Positions 7,466 through 16,636 of a stretch of 47,539 nt of DNA are shown piece by piece. Position 1 is the stretch's first letter, and each line of letters begins with the position of its first letter. Both the position numbers and the translations under genes were made by a program. The stretch is from Methanobacterium sp. UBA176 (GTDB lineage Archaea; Methanobacteriota; Methanobacteria; Methanobacteriales; Methanobacteriaceae). The stretch lies in NCBI GenBank assembly GCA_002505765.1, contig DAVZ01000067.1, forward strand, positions 1-47,539, in the 5' to 3' direction. The notes below the pieces were generated by a model. That model made no database searches and had not been told where the DNA came from. It saw nothing but the letters and a program-made list of their open reading frames with translations.

Positions 7466-8968
7466 ATGATAAAAGTAAAAGTTTTGAGGTATGATCCAGA
7501 AAAAGACAAAGAGCCATACTATGAAACCTACGATGTGGAAAAAACAGAGAAGATGAAGGTTTTAGATGCTTTAAACTGTATCAATCAGAAATATAATGCC
7601 AATATAGCTTATAGATGCTCGTGTAGAGCAGGACAGTGTGGTTCATGTGCTTTAAAGGTAAATGGAGAAGTTGTACTTGCATGTAAGGCAGAAATTGAGG
7701 ATAATGCTCTTATTGAACCCCTTGATTTTGATATTATAAAGGATCTCGTTATAGATAGAAGTCAAATAGAAAATAAAATTAAAGAAATGGGCCTTTTTTT
7801 AAAGGTTGAAGATAGCACGGAAGAAATACTTGAAGATAATAATACATGTCTTATGGTCTTGAAACCCCAAGAATATGATGGTTCTAAAAAATTGAGGGGA
7901 TGCATAGAATGTTTTTCATGTTTATCTGCATGTCCAGTTATAAAAGAAACATCTGAATTTGCTGGCCCATATTTCATGCGTTATATTTCAAAATTTGCCC
8001 TTGACCCCAGAGATACTGGTGAACGTGCAATACTGGGCTTTGATGAGGGTCTTTACTGCTGTACTTCATGCGGTAAGTGTGCTGAAATCTGTCCTAAAGA
8101 AATAAACACTTTTGGAGGGGCTATTGAAAAATTAAGGGAAATTGCGTGTGAGGAAGGTGTTGGACCGCTTCCTCAACACAGGGATGTTAAAGAATTAATA
8201 GCTAAAACCGGCAGGTCAGTTGAACCCCTGGAAGAGGGATTTATTAAGGCAGTTTCAAGTAAAATGAAGGATAAAAAATCAAATGTGGCCTTTTTTACAG
8301 GCTGCTTAACTGACTACAGACATTCTGAAATTGGATTTGCCCTCCTTAAAATTTTAGAAAAGAATGATATAGATATAATTGTTCCTGAGGATCAGGTATG
8401 CTGCGGGTCTCCTTTAATCAGAACAGGTCAAACTGACCTTGTAAAAGAGCTTGTTCAAAAGAATAAGGAGGTTTTTAAAGATTACGATACAATTATCACA
8501 GTTTGTGCCGGTTGCGGAGCTACACTAAAGAACGATTACCCTGAATACGGAGTTAAATTTAATGTGATGGATATAAGCGAATTTTTAGTGGACAATTTGA
8601 ATACAGAAGAAATGAAGCCCCTTAATATGAGGATAACCTACCACGACCCCTGCCACCTTAACCGTGGCCAGGGAATAACCAGGGAGCCCCGGGAAATATT
8701 AAAGAAGATTAAAGGAATCGAATTTGTAGAAATGGAAGAACCTGATCAATGCTGCGGTGCTGGAGGAGGGGTGCGTTCAGGAAAACCTGAAATTGCAGCA
8801 GCTCTTGGAAAGAAAAAAGCAGCCATGATCAGGAAACTGGATGTGGATGCGGTTGTAACAATCTGTCCATTCTGTCAGAACAATATTATGGCATCTTTAA
8901 AGGCAGAAGGCCTGGATATTCCAGTTTTAAATATTCTGCAACTTCTGCAAATGGCATATGAAAAATAA
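7466..8968 (+). CDS. tfrB: CoM/CoB-fumarate reductase subunit B (TfrB type)
   Basis: A 500-residue iron-sulfur protein. The N-terminal domain is a [2Fe-2S] ferredoxin (CSCRAGQCGSC, then VLAC). It is followed by two [4Fe-4S] motifs (CIECFSCLSACP and CCTSCGKCAEICP), then two CCG cysteine-rich domains (VCCGSPLIRTG and DQCCGAGGGV) like those of HdrB. This order and length match TfrB of methanogen thiol:fumarate reductase, which oxidises CoM-SH plus CoB-SH to the heterodisulfide while reducing fumarate. The flavoprotein TfrA is not present here; in relatives tfrA and tfrB are also unlinked. ATG 7466 follows GGAGATATAA. It heads the compact run that continues to glyS. Confidence 0.85.
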   Translation: MIKVKVLRYDPEKDKEPYYETYDVEKTEKMKVLDALNCINQKYNANIAYRCSCRAGQCGSCALKVNGEVVLACKAEIEDNALIEPLDFDIIKDLVIDRSQIENKIKEMGLFLKVEDSTEEILEDNNTCLMVLKPQEYDGSKKLRGCIECFSCLSACPVIKETSEFAGPYFMRYISKFALDPRDTGERAILGFDEGLYCCTSCGKCAEICPKEINTFGGAIEKLREIACEEGVGPLPQHRDVKELIAKTGRSVEPLEEGFIKAVSSKMKDKKSNVAFFTGCLTDYRHSEIGFALLKILEKNDIDIIVPEDQVCCGSPLIRTGQTDLVKELVQKNKEVFKDYDTIITVCAGCGATLKNDYPEYGVKFNVMDISEFLVDNLNTEEMKPLNMRITYHDPCHLNRGQGITREPREILKKIKGIEFVEMEEPDQCCGAGGGVRSGKPEIAAALGKKKAAMIRKLDVDAVVTICPFCQNNIMASLKAEGLDIPVLNILQLLQMAYEK

Positions 8969-9001
8969 TTCAATTTCCTTTAAAAGTTAGAGAGATGAAA
9001 A

Positions 9002-9700
9002 ATGATTTATATAGTTTTTGTAGAGCCTGAATCTCCTGGAAACATTGGATTTCTTGCAAGAACTATGAAAAACTTTGGATTCACTGATTTGGTGCTTATA
9101 AATCCATGTGATTTAGAAAAAGAAGCTTACTACCAGGCGATGCATGCGAAAGATATAATACGGAATCATAGAAATTACAGATCCTTTGAAGAGTTCATAC
9201 AGTCAGAAAAAATTGATTTTGCGGTGGGCACAACCAGAATGGCTGGTGGAAGCTACAATGTTTCCAGAATAGCAATTACACCGGAACAGCTTTCAGAATC
9301 TTTAAATATTAATGGAAATATTGCTATAATATTTGGAAGGGAGGGAAATGGGCTTTCCAATGACGAAGTTTCCCTGTGTGATATCATTGTAACCATTCCT
9401 ACTGACGATTCATATCCTGTAATGAACATATCTCATGCAGCGGCAATTATTTTATACGAACTATTTAAAAGAAAAAAAAATTATCCCAGAGAAGACCTGG
9501 AAGAAGCTTCTAAATCAGAAAAAGAACTGTTGATTAAGGAAATGAACAAACTGATAAAATATACAGGATATCCTGAACATAAAATGAAAACATCCTCTAC
9601 AGTTTTTAGAAGAATTATTGGAAGGGCATTTATTGCTGGAAGGGAAGCGCACACTTTAATAGGAACTTTAAGAAGGATAAACCTAAAATTAAAAGAATGA
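9002..9700 (+). CDS. SPOUT-family RNA 2'-O-methyltransferase, TrmJ-like
   Basis: A 232-residue SpoU/TrmH-class methyltransferase. The N-terminus IVFVEPESPGNIGFLARTMKNFGF is motif 1 with its catalytic Asn-Ile-Gly-Arg elements. IIFGREGNGLSNDE is motif 2, and IPTDDSYPVMNISHAAAI is motif 3, the SAM-binding knot. The N-terminal start is most like TrmJ, which methylates the ribose of nucleotide 32 in tRNAs, rather than TrmL or TrmH. It starts 33 bp after tfrB with AGAGATGAAAA upstream and probably shares its transcript. The exact nucleotide target cannot be read from the sequence. Confidence 0.85.
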   Translation: MIYIVFVEPESPGNIGFLARTMKNFGFTDLVLINPCDLEKEAYYQAMHAKDIIRNHRNYRSFEEFIQSEKIDFAVGTTRMAGGSYNVSRIAITPEQLSESLNINGNIAIIFGREGNGLSNDEVSLCDIIVTIPTDDSYPVMNISHAAAIILYELFKRKKNYPREDLEEASKSEKELLIKEMNKLIKYTGYPEHKMKTSSTVFRRIIGRAFIAGREAHTLIGTLRRINLKLKE

Positions 9701-9722
9701 TTTTAGATTTGGAGAATACAAA

Positions 9723-10865
9723 ATGATATTTGGATTAACTGGATTTGAAATAATCATAATACTGGCGTTTATTGTGTTGGTTTTCATGTTTCCTACTATA
9801 TTAAGGATGCGATTGATTTCAGGAGTAACTAAAAATGTTTTTGAACTGGAGAATATGGTTGATGAATCAAAGAAGGTCCTTATTGAAATATCTAAAGAAA
9901 AAGGAAAGCCTATTCTCGACCCCTCAGATGCTGTTAATGATTATATGGAGTTTTTTGTAGTTCCACCCGTAGATCTCGACCCAAATGGAGTGGTGAAAAA
10001 ATTTGAAAAGCTTTTAGACCTTAGCGAAGATAGATTTAAATATATGATAAAAACCATAGCTCCATTGGCTGATGAAAATACAAAATCAAACCTTATAATG
10101 ACCCTTAAGGCCACCCTTGGAATCAATGGCGTTGCTAAACAGGTTAGACATAATTTAGAGCTATCCAGGAAGACAGGGAATTTACAGATTTTATTGATGC
10201 TTCAAATGAGTTTACCTTTAATTATGAGGATAGTCAGGGCACAGTTTGAAGGTATGAAGGCGTTTTCTCTGGGCATGCCCATTGGAGATGGACTGGGCCC
10301 GCTTGTGGCAGGTATGCTCATGAAAGATTATAAAACTGAATATATACATGAATTTGGGGACATTATAGTGGCTAAAAAGCATTATGATAAACATAAAGTT
10401 TTTATAGCTCGTGCAAAAGGTCCAGGCGCACGTATAGGCAAAGTAGGTAGGGTAGTAAGCTCTATTATAGAAGAGGAAAATATAGATAAATTGATCACAG
10501 TTGATGCCGCAGTGAAACTTGAAGGGGAAGAAACAGGAAAGGTTGCTCAAGGTATTGGTATTGTTATTGGAGGTACTGGGGTGGATAAATGGACCATTGA
10601 GGAAGAAATACTTAAAAAAGACATTGATGTTGATGCGGTCATCGTTAAAATGAGTCCTGAGGAAGCTATAAGTAATATGAATCAGAAAATTGCAGTTGCT
10701 GCAAAAGAAGCACTTCAAGTGGTTAAAGGATCAATTTTAAATTCAAAAAATGATACCAGTATTCTTGTGGTTGGAGTGGGAAATAGCTGTGGTATTCCCA
10801 ATATCATAGAGGATGTTTCACAAATAAAAGTTAAAGAAGAAGAAATAGAAGAAGAGAGGTCATGA
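9723..10865 (+). CDS. DUF1512 family membrane-anchored protein
   Basis: A 380-residue protein with an N-terminal transmembrane helix (FEIIIILAFIVLVFMFPTIL), then a largely cytoplasmic alpha/beta body with glycine-rich stretches (ARAKGPGARIGKVG and GIGIVIGGTGVD). This is the DUF1512 family, found almost only in archaea and with no established function. Another hydrophobic stretch, LLMLQMSLPLIMRIV, occurs near residue 160. ATG 9723 follows GGAGAATACAA, 22 bp after the methyltransferase gene. The stop is one base before the dcd start. The tight packing with dcd and glyS suggests constitutive housekeeping expression. Confidence 0.78.
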   Translation: MIFGLTGFEIIIILAFIVLVFMFPTILRMRLISGVTKNVFELENMVDESKKVLIEISKEKGKPILDPSDAVNDYMEFFVVPPVDLDPNGVVKKFEKLLDLSEDRFKYMIKTIAPLADENTKSNLIMTLKATLGINGVAKQVRHNLELSRKTGNLQILLMLQMSLPLIMRIVRAQFEGMKAFSLGMPIGDGLGPLVAGMLMKDYKTEYIHEFGDIIVAKKHYDKHKVFIARAKGPGARIGKVGRVVSSIIEEENIDKLITVDAAVKLEGEETGKVAQGIGIVIGGTGVDKWTIEEEILKKDIDVDAVIVKMSPEEAISNMNQKIAVAAKEALQVVKGSILNSKNDTSILVVGVGNSCGIPNIIEDVSQIKVKEEEIEEERS

Positions 10866-10866
10866 A

Positions 10867-11490
10867 ATGGCTATTTTAAGCGATAAACATATTAAGGAGT
10901 ATCTTGAAAAAGGGTTAATTGAAATATATCCTATTGATAATCCTGATATACAGATACAACCATCATCAGTTGATTTAAGAATAGGAAATGAATTTAAAGG
11001 TTTTAGAATAATTAGAAAACCATGCATTGACCCTATGGATAAATCTGATATAGATTCTTACATGGAATCGTTTTATATAGATGAAGGAGAGCCTTTTATA
11101 ATACATCCTGGTGAATTTGCTCTTGCAACCACATATGAAACCATAAAATTGCCCGATAATATTGCTGCAAGGGTTGAAGGTCGATCATCAATGGGGAGGC
11201 TTGGTGTAACCATGCATGTTACGGCAGGCTACATTGATCCTGGTTTTCAGGGAAAAATCACATTGGAAATTTCAAATATTGGGAAAATGCCTGTTGCACT
11301 TTATACCGGGCAAAGAGTATGCCAGATAGTCTTTGAAACCATGACATCTTCTGCTGAAATTCCTTATGGACATCCAGAAAGGGACAGTAAATATATGGGC
11401 CAAAAACGCCCTGAATCTAGCAGAATTAAACATGATCATGAGTTGGTTAAGAAATTAAAGAAATCTGATAAAAAATTTATAACTTTTTAA
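10867..11490 (+). CDS. dcd: dCTP deaminase (DCD-DUT family)
   Basis: A 207-residue trimeric-dUTPase-fold enzyme. The core ARVEGRSSMGRLGVTMH, followed by AGYIDPGFQGKITLEI, carries the conserved Arg, Ser and Glu residues of dCTP deaminase. Archaeal members are often bifunctional, converting dCTP to dUMP directly. The sequence resembles that group, but bifunctionality is not proven by the motifs. The C-terminus is basic, as expected for the flexible lid. The ribosome binding site GAGGT lies inside the end of the DUF1512 gene and the ATG starts one base after its stop, indicating translational coupling. Confidence 0.92.
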   Translation: MAILSDKHIKEYLEKGLIEIYPIDNPDIQIQPSSVDLRIGNEFKGFRIIRKPCIDPMDKSDIDSYMESFYIDEGEPFIIHPGEFALATTYETIKLPDNIAARVEGRSSMGRLGVTMHVTAGYIDPGFQGKITLEISNIGKMPVALYTGQRVCQIVFETMTSSAEIPYGHPERDSKYMGQKRPESSRIKHDHELVKKLKKSDKKFITF

Positions 11491-11557
11491 AACATTTTTG
11501 ATTATCAGGCATTTACCATATTAACATATTTTTGATTAAGCTGAAGAGATGATACAT

Positions 11558-13285
11558 ATGAAACATGATAAAGTAATGAATATTGCAAAAAAGAGAGGTT
11601 TTCTCTGGTCTTCGTTTGAAATTTATGCAGGTGTTGCAGGATTCTATGATTACGGCCCTCTTGGTGCTTTATTAAAAGATTTGATTATTGATAAATGGAA
11701 AAATTACTATATCATAAGGGAAGGTTTCTATGAAATAGAATCACCGACTGTTATGCCTGAAGAAGTCCTTAAAGCGTCTGGACATGTTGATAATTTTACA
11801 GACCCAATGACTGAATGTAAGGAATGTTTAGAGGTTTACAGAGCGGATCACATCATTGAAGAGATGATCAACCGTGATGTAGAAGGTTTAAGCAATGAAG
11901 AACTCACCCAGATAATTTCTGAAGAAAAAGTAATGTGTCCCAGATGCGGTGGCCATTTAACCAAAGTCTGGAACTACAATTTAATGTTTCAGACATTAAT
12001 AGGTGCTAAAGGTAAAAAAACAGGTTATATGCGCCCTGAAACAGCTCAGGGTATTTTTATACCATTTAAACGATTATTAAGATTTTTTAGAGGTAAATTA
12101 CCCTTTGGAGTTGTTCAGGTGGGAAAGGCATATAGAAATGAAATTTCGCCGAGACAGGGTGTTATAAGGCTTCGTGAGTTTACTCAGGCTGAAGCAGAAA
12201 TTTTTGTTAATCCTGAGGATAAAACTCATGAGAGATTCCATGAAATTAAAGATACGATGTTGAAGCTTTATTCAGGCGAAATACAACTGGCTGAAGGGGA
12301 ACCAGTAGAGATATCTGCTGGAGATGCACATGATAAGGGAATAGTTTCAAGCCAGATACTTATTTATCAATTATACATTGCTCAGAAATTTTTAAGGGAA
12401 CTTGGAATTCCTGACGAGGTAATAAGGTTCAGACAGCACCTTCCAACTGAAATGGCCCATTATGCAATTGACTGCTGGGACGTGGAAGTATATACAGAAA
12501 AATATGGATGGGTTGAAATTATTGGTATTGCAGATAGAACTGATTTTGACCTTAAATCCCACACTGAACACAGTAATGAGGACCTCCGCGTCTTTATTGA
12601 ACACGATGTACCGAAGATGGTTAAAAAATTGACCATAAAACCCAATATGAGTAAATTCGGACCTTATTTTAAAGAGGATGCTCCTAAGATTATAAAAGCC
12701 CTTGAAGATATTGATGTTGAAGAGGTAAAAAAATCCATTGAAAGTGATAATGCATTTAATATTCAAATTGAGGATAAAAATTTTGAATTATTACCAGAAC
12801 ACCTTAATTTTGAAGAAATTGAGGAAATTATAAGGGGAGAGAAAATATTTCCCCATGTTATAGAGCCATCTTATGGTATTGATAGAATAGTCTATTCAGT
12901 ACTACTACATACCTTCACAGAGGATAATGAACGTGAATATTTCAAATTACCTAAGGAAATAGCCCCAGTTGAGGTTAGTGTTTTCCCTCTTTTAAATAAG
13001 AAAGAATTAAATCAGATAGCCCTCAAGATAAGAGGTGATTTAAGAGATAATGGATTCATTGCCCAATTTGACACTTCTGGGACGATTGGCCGTAGATATG
13101 CCCGTTCAGATGAAATTGGTGTCCCTTTTGCAATTACGGTTGATCACGAATCTCTTGATGATAAAAAGGTCACTATAAGAAACAGAGACGATTTAAAACA
13201 GAAGAGGGTTTTAATCTCTGATATTCCAGAAATATTAGATGATTTAATGAAATCAAAGATCGAATTTGAAGATATAACTCAATAA
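11558..13285 (+). CDS. glyS: Glycyl-tRNA synthetase, archaeal/eukaryotic type
   Basis: Class II homodimeric alpha2-type GlyRS of about 575 residues. It contains the typical start (KKRGFLWSSFEIY, then GFYDYGPLGALLK), motif 2 (GKAYRNEISPRQGVIRLREFTQAE) and the C-terminal anticodon-binding domain (PVEVSVFPLLNKKELN to GVPFAITVDHESL). A zinc-knuckle pair, ECKECLE with CPRCGG, lies in the insertion. Two in-frame ATGs exist, at 11549 and 11558. The second is preferred because GAGATGAT precedes it at normal spacing. It is last in the compact run from tfrB. Confidence 0.96.
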   Translation: MKHDKVMNIAKKRGFLWSSFEIYAGVAGFYDYGPLGALLKDLIIDKWKNYYIIREGFYEIESPTVMPEEVLKASGHVDNFTDPMTECKECLEVYRADHIIEEMINRDVEGLSNEELTQIISEEKVMCPRCGGHLTKVWNYNLMFQTLIGAKGKKTGYMRPETAQGIFIPFKRLLRFFRGKLPFGVVQVGKAYRNEISPRQGVIRLREFTQAEAEIFVNPEDKTHERFHEIKDTMLKLYSGEIQLAEGEPVEISAGDAHDKGIVSSQILIYQLYIAQKFLRELGIPDEVIRFRQHLPTEMAHYAIDCWDVEVYTEKYGWVEIIGIADRTDFDLKSHTEHSNEDLRVFIEHDVPKMVKKLTIKPNMSKFGPYFKEDAPKIIKALEDIDVEEVKKSIESDNAFNIQIEDKNFELLPEHLNFEEIEEIIRGEKIFPHVIEPSYGIDRIVYSVLLHTFTEDNEREYFKLPKEIAPVEVSVFPLLNKKELNQIALKIRGDLRDNGFIAQFDTSGTIGRRYARSDEIGVPFAITVDHESLDDKKVTIRNRDDLKQKRVLISDIPEILDDLMKSKIEFEDITQ

Positions 13286-13336
13286 CTAAATTTGAATTTA
13301 AAAGGTTAAAAATATTGAATAAATTGAATATTTAAC

Positions 13337-13489
13337 TTATTTAGATACCAGAGCTTCAAGTTCATCTTTTGGGATTTTTTTAGCAATATCTAACTTTGTT
13401 GGGCAGCGCCCCAGTTTAATATCGTGTTTTTTGGCAATTTCTTTAAGATCTTTAAGTTTTGCTTTCTTAGCCATTTCTTCTATATCCAC
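13337..13489 (-). CDS. SAP/HeH-like 50-residue microprotein
   Basis: Starts at GTG 13489, ten bases after a GGAGAT site, and encodes 50 residues. The centre, LKDLKEIAKKHDIKLG and then TKLDIAKKIPKDELEAL, has the helix-extended-helix spacing of SAP, LEM and Rho-N type nucleic-acid-binding motifs. The protein is basic with one Cys (GRCP). It converges with glyS, with about 50 bp between the stops. The role as a DNA- or RNA-binding microprotein is inferred from the motif pattern only. It is too short for many gene finders, but start, composition and motif all agree. Confidence 0.65.
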   Translation of the reverse strand: MDIEEMAKKAKLKDLKEIAKKHDIKLGRCPTKLDIAKKIPKDELEALVSK

Positions 13490-13587
13490 ATTAACATCTC
13501 CTTATTTTAAGATATTAATTGTGCATAATAAATATTTTTCTTAAATTTATCTTCTATGTAATTTCAGATTGTTTCAGGTTTGTTGAC

Positions 13588-14451
13588 CTATAATTTAGAT
13601 TTAAAATGTATTCTATCCTTTAATATCCTTTTTAGTTTGAATTTTTCAGATTTTTTAAGATAGTGCTCGAATAACCTATCCCCCCATTGGATAGCATCTT
13701 CATCAGTGCTTATCAGCATTTTAGTAGGGTCTATCCCCCGATTTTCTGAAAATAAACTTAAAGAGAGGAATATATCGGAGGCAGTAAATGCCAGAGAGGC
13801 ATCTTCCTTTAAAATCCATATCTTGTTGTTTTTAACCATTTTAATGGCCGTGTTTATTAGCTTTAAATCCATTGATTTTGCCACTTCATCGATTATGTTT
13901 TCAGTTAATATGAGATCTATTTTAACATTTTTATCTGCCATGATATCCATTAACCTTACAAAATCTTTATGACATATTGGTGATAAAGCCCTGATCTTTT
14001 TGGATTTTGATAAATATTCCAGGAATTTTCTGTGGGGTTTTAAAATATTGGTGGGTTCTGCTTCAATAAGCAGTGAATTGCTTAGATTTCCAATTTGCAA
14101 TATCAGATCCTGGGGTATATCCTTAATTTCATGATTAAGCCATAGTTTTTCATATTTTTTAATCACACCCAGTGTATTAATCATGTCTATGAGCTTTGGA
14201 GCTATGATTTTCCCTGTTTGAGATAATAAATATTCATCCCCTTTTCTAAAAACAAGATTTTGTTTTTCAAGCTCTTTTATACCATGCAGAATTGTTGAAG
14301 ACCGCAGTCCAAGTTCTTCCCTTAGATTTTTTGTTTTTTTATTTTCCTCATTAAGACTGATCATAATCTTTGTACGGGTACTGGATATGCCAAGAAATTT
14401 AAGTTCATCGCTTACAGCATCGTAAAGATTAAGTATATTCTCAGTATCCAT
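13588..14451 (-). CDS. HTH transcriptional regulator with FilR1 domain
   Basis: A 287-residue protein. Residues about 10-75 form a winged helix-turn-helix (TKIMISLNEENKKTKNLREE, then SSTILHGIKELEKQNLVFRKGDEYLLSQTG). The rest is the FilR1 domain (formerly DUF1724), recognisable by the RALSPICHKDFVRL block and the ending STDEDAIQWGDRLFEHYL. The family is almost restricted to methanogens, and FilR1 proteins have been linked to regulation of methanogenesis and of cell form. ATG 14451 is preceded by AAGGTGG. A paralogue in the same orientation lies directly upstream, so tandem duplication is likely. No ligand can be deduced. Confidence 0.88.
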   Translation of the reverse strand: MDTENILNLYDAVSDELKFLGISSTRTKIMISLNEENKKTKNLREELGLRSSTILHGIKELEKQNLVFRKGDEYLLSQTGKIIAPKLIDMINTLGVIKKYEKLWLNHEIKDIPQDLILQIGNLSNSLLIEAEPTNILKPHRKFLEYLSKSKKIRALSPICHKDFVRLMDIMADKNVKIDLILTENIIDEVAKSMDLKLINTAIKMVKNNKIWILKEDASLAFTASDIFLSLSLFSENRGIDPTKMLISTDEDAIQWGDRLFEHYLKKSEKFKLKRILKDRIHFKSKL

Positions 14452-14562
14452 TTAACCACCTTAATACTCTTCCTATAATATTTAATTAATAAGCAGTTTT
14501 ATCAACCTTATTTTTAGTATATGAGCTAAACTTTGTCTTATAAGATCCTGAACATTAAATGC

Positions 14563-15378
14563 TTAAATTATTTTTTCTGCTGTTTTAAGATAATGTTCAA
14601 ATAATCGGGTTCCCCATCCAATAGCTTTTTCATTTTTACTCACCAAATTAATGGTGGGATCATAGGTTCCTCCTTCTAAAAAGAGACCCATTGAAAAAAA
14701 TTTTTCGGTTACTGTAAAAGCTATTTTCAGTTCTTCATCTGTTTTCCATATTTCAAGTTTTTTAAATGATGAAATCACATCTAAAATTTCTTTTCGCTTA
14801 CAAATTTCATTAATCTTTTCTAATACTGGACTGGTCACCAAAAGATCAATTGCAGCGTTGTTTTGCAGACATTTTAAATATAATTCTACATAGGAATAAT
14901 CGTAGATTGGAGAAAGGGCTCTAATTTCACTTACATCTGCAATCATTTTCTTATAACGTGTATTGGGGTTGATAATATTAGTAAGGGTCGATTCTATTAT
15001 GAATGAATCGCTTAAGCAGTCTATTTTTCTTAAAAATTTTGATGGAATGCTGCTAATGTCATGATTCAGCCATATTTTATTATTTTTAATTGTTAAGAGT
15101 GTATTTATCATGCTTTCATATTTTAAGGAGATAATTCTTCCCTGGGGAGATAAAGTATAATGTTTATTCTCATTAAAGACAATATTATGATTTTTAAGTA
15201 GTTTAATTTCACGTAGAATTGACGAGGATTTGATGTTTAGCCTGTTTTTAAGATCATCCACACTTTGAGGGGATTCATTTAAACTAAGAATGATTTTTTT
15301 ACGTACTCCAGAACTTGTAATAAACTTAAAATCAGATTTAACTTCATCATAAACTTTTAAAATGTTTCCAGTCTCCAT
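14563..15378 (-). CDS. HTH transcriptional regulator with FilR1 domain, paralogue
   Basis: A 271-residue paralogue of the downstream gene, with the same plan. It has a winged helix-turn-helix at residues about 10-70 (RKKIILSLNESPQSVDDLKNR, wing KHYTLSPQGRI), then a FilR1 domain with RALSPIYDYSYVEL and the ending NEKAIGWGTRLFEHYL. ATG 15378 follows a G-rich site. A 7-bp inverted repeat at 15450-15473, about 75-95 bp upstream, could be its own operator. The two copies have diverged considerably between the shared blocks, so they probably sense different signals or bind different sites. Confidence 0.88.
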   Translation of the reverse strand: METGNILKVYDEVKSDFKFITSSGVRKKIILSLNESPQSVDDLKNRLNIKSSSILREIKLLKNHNIVFNENKHYTLSPQGRIISLKYESMINTLLTIKNNKIWLNHDISSIPSKFLRKIDCLSDSFIIESTLTNIINPNTRYKKMIADVSEIRALSPIYDYSYVELYLKCLQNNAAIDLLVTSPVLEKINEICKRKEILDVISSFKKLEIWKTDEELKIAFTVTEKFFSMGLFLEGGTYDPTINLVSKNEKAIGWGTRLFEHYLKTAEKII

Positions 15379-15826
15379 ATAACCCCCCCAATATAAATAT
15401 CAAATTCTTATTAATCAATTTCTTTAATAATTGATGTTAATCACTTTGTATAGTTTTTAAATAGTTAAACTATTATAATAACATCATATATTTTAATAAA
15501 CTAACTACTTACTTAAAAATTCTTCTATTATATTAATAAAGATTTTAGATATATCTTAAAATGTTACATTTTAGAGTTATACTTTAATTTTTAGATTAAA
15601 ACCTAAATAAATATCTAATAGTTATAATAAAAATGAAATTAGTTAGATATACATTTTTTAATTATTTTAACCAGAGGTACAGGTGTTATATTCAATTAAA
15701 ACCTGAAATGATTATTTTTTTATTAAAATTTGTAATGTAAAATATATTAAACTTCATGGATAAAAATCAATTGAGAAATTCACTATAATAAATTCCCTTT
15801 AACCTGAAAAAATATAAGGTGTAAAA
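15379..15826. promoter_or_regulatory. Divergent AT-rich intergenic region with inverted repeat
   Basis: Separates the FilR1 regulator (-) from the TatD-like gene (+) and must hold promoters for both. ATAGTTT at 15450-15456 and AAACTAT at 15467-15473 form an inverted repeat, with a further ATAGTT inside at 15461-15466, so the half-site ATAGTT occurs twice in direct order. Long A/T runs fit archaeal TATA elements. No ORF is supported. Confidence 0.4.
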
Positions 15827-16591
15827 ATGATTGATTCCCATATACACGCCGATACAAGACCATATGAAGATTTTGAAATGATGGCAGTTGCAGGTATAGA
15901 ATCTGCAATCACTTGTGCTCATGATCCTCTGCGAATGAGCTCAGCGAATGTTGTTCTGGACCACTGGCACAGAATTTTAAATAATGATATCAGTAGAGCA
16001 GCAAATAATGGATTAAAACTATATGCTGCTATTGGTATCCATCCCCGGAGTATTTCAAAAGATTTTGAAGTTGCAATGTCTGAATTAATCAATTTAGTTG
16101 GGAGTGAGGATGTGGTGGCCATTGGGGAAATTGGATTGGAATCAGTATCCAGTTCTCAAATCCATGTTTTCAAAAGACAACTAAAACTTGCTGAAAATCT
16201 CAATATGCCTGTAGTGGTCCATACACCACGTAAAAATAAACAGGAGGTTACAAAAGTAACCTTTGATATAATTGAAGAGAATATAAATCCTGATCTGGTT
16301 GTAGTTGATCATGTTGATGAATCTATAATTAAAGATGTAAATGAACTTGGAACAAAGATAGGAATTACTGTACAGCCTCAGAAAATGACTCCAGAGGAGG
16401 CAGTACATCTTTTAAAAGAATATGGGACTGATGGAGTCTTTTTAGATAGTGATATGAGTTCATCACCATCTGATCCATTATCTGTTCCAAAAACAGTACA
16501 TAAAATGAAATTAGCTGATTTTGAAATGGAAGATATTAAAAAAGTTTCTAATGACAATGCTCTTGATTTTTTCATAAAAAATAATATTTAA
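15827..16591 (+). CDS. TatD-related metal-dependent hydrolase
   Basis: A 254-residue TIM-barrel amidohydrolase-type protein. It opens with MIDSHIHAD, the metal-binding His-x-His of TatD enzymes. GIHPRSI, AIGEIGLE, VVHTPRKNK and VDHVDE follow in the family order, and FLDSDMSS replaces the last acidic motif. TatD enzymes are nucleases or related phosphoesterases and hydrolases. This archaeal subgroup is less well characterised and its substrate is unknown. ATG 15827 follows AAGGTGTAAAA. The cupin PGI gene begins 45 bp downstream in the same direction, so the two may share a transcript. Confidence 0.82.
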   Translation: MIDSHIHADTRPYEDFEMMAVAGIESAITCAHDPLRMSSANVVLDHWHRILNNDISRAANNGLKLYAAIGIHPRSISKDFEVAMSELINLVGSEDVVAIGEIGLESVSSSQIHVFKRQLKLAENLNMPVVVHTPRKNKQEVTKVTFDIIEENINPDLVVVDHVDESIIKDVNELGTKIGITVQPQKMTPEEAVHLLKEYGTDGVFLDSDMSSSPSDPLSVPKTVHKMKLADFEMEDIKKVSNDNALDFFIKNNI

Positions 16592-16636
16592 TAATGTTTT
16601 AATACAATATATTAATATAAAATTAAGAGGATTAAC

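Noticed and set aside
10218..10718. 166-residue ORF antisense to the DUF1512 gene
   Set aside because: It mirrors a well-supported gene, its peptide is rich in Phe, Cys and His, as expected from antisense reading, and it has no family features.
12392..12766. 124-residue ORF antisense to glyS
   Set aside because: glyS is certain here and the antisense peptide has no motif.
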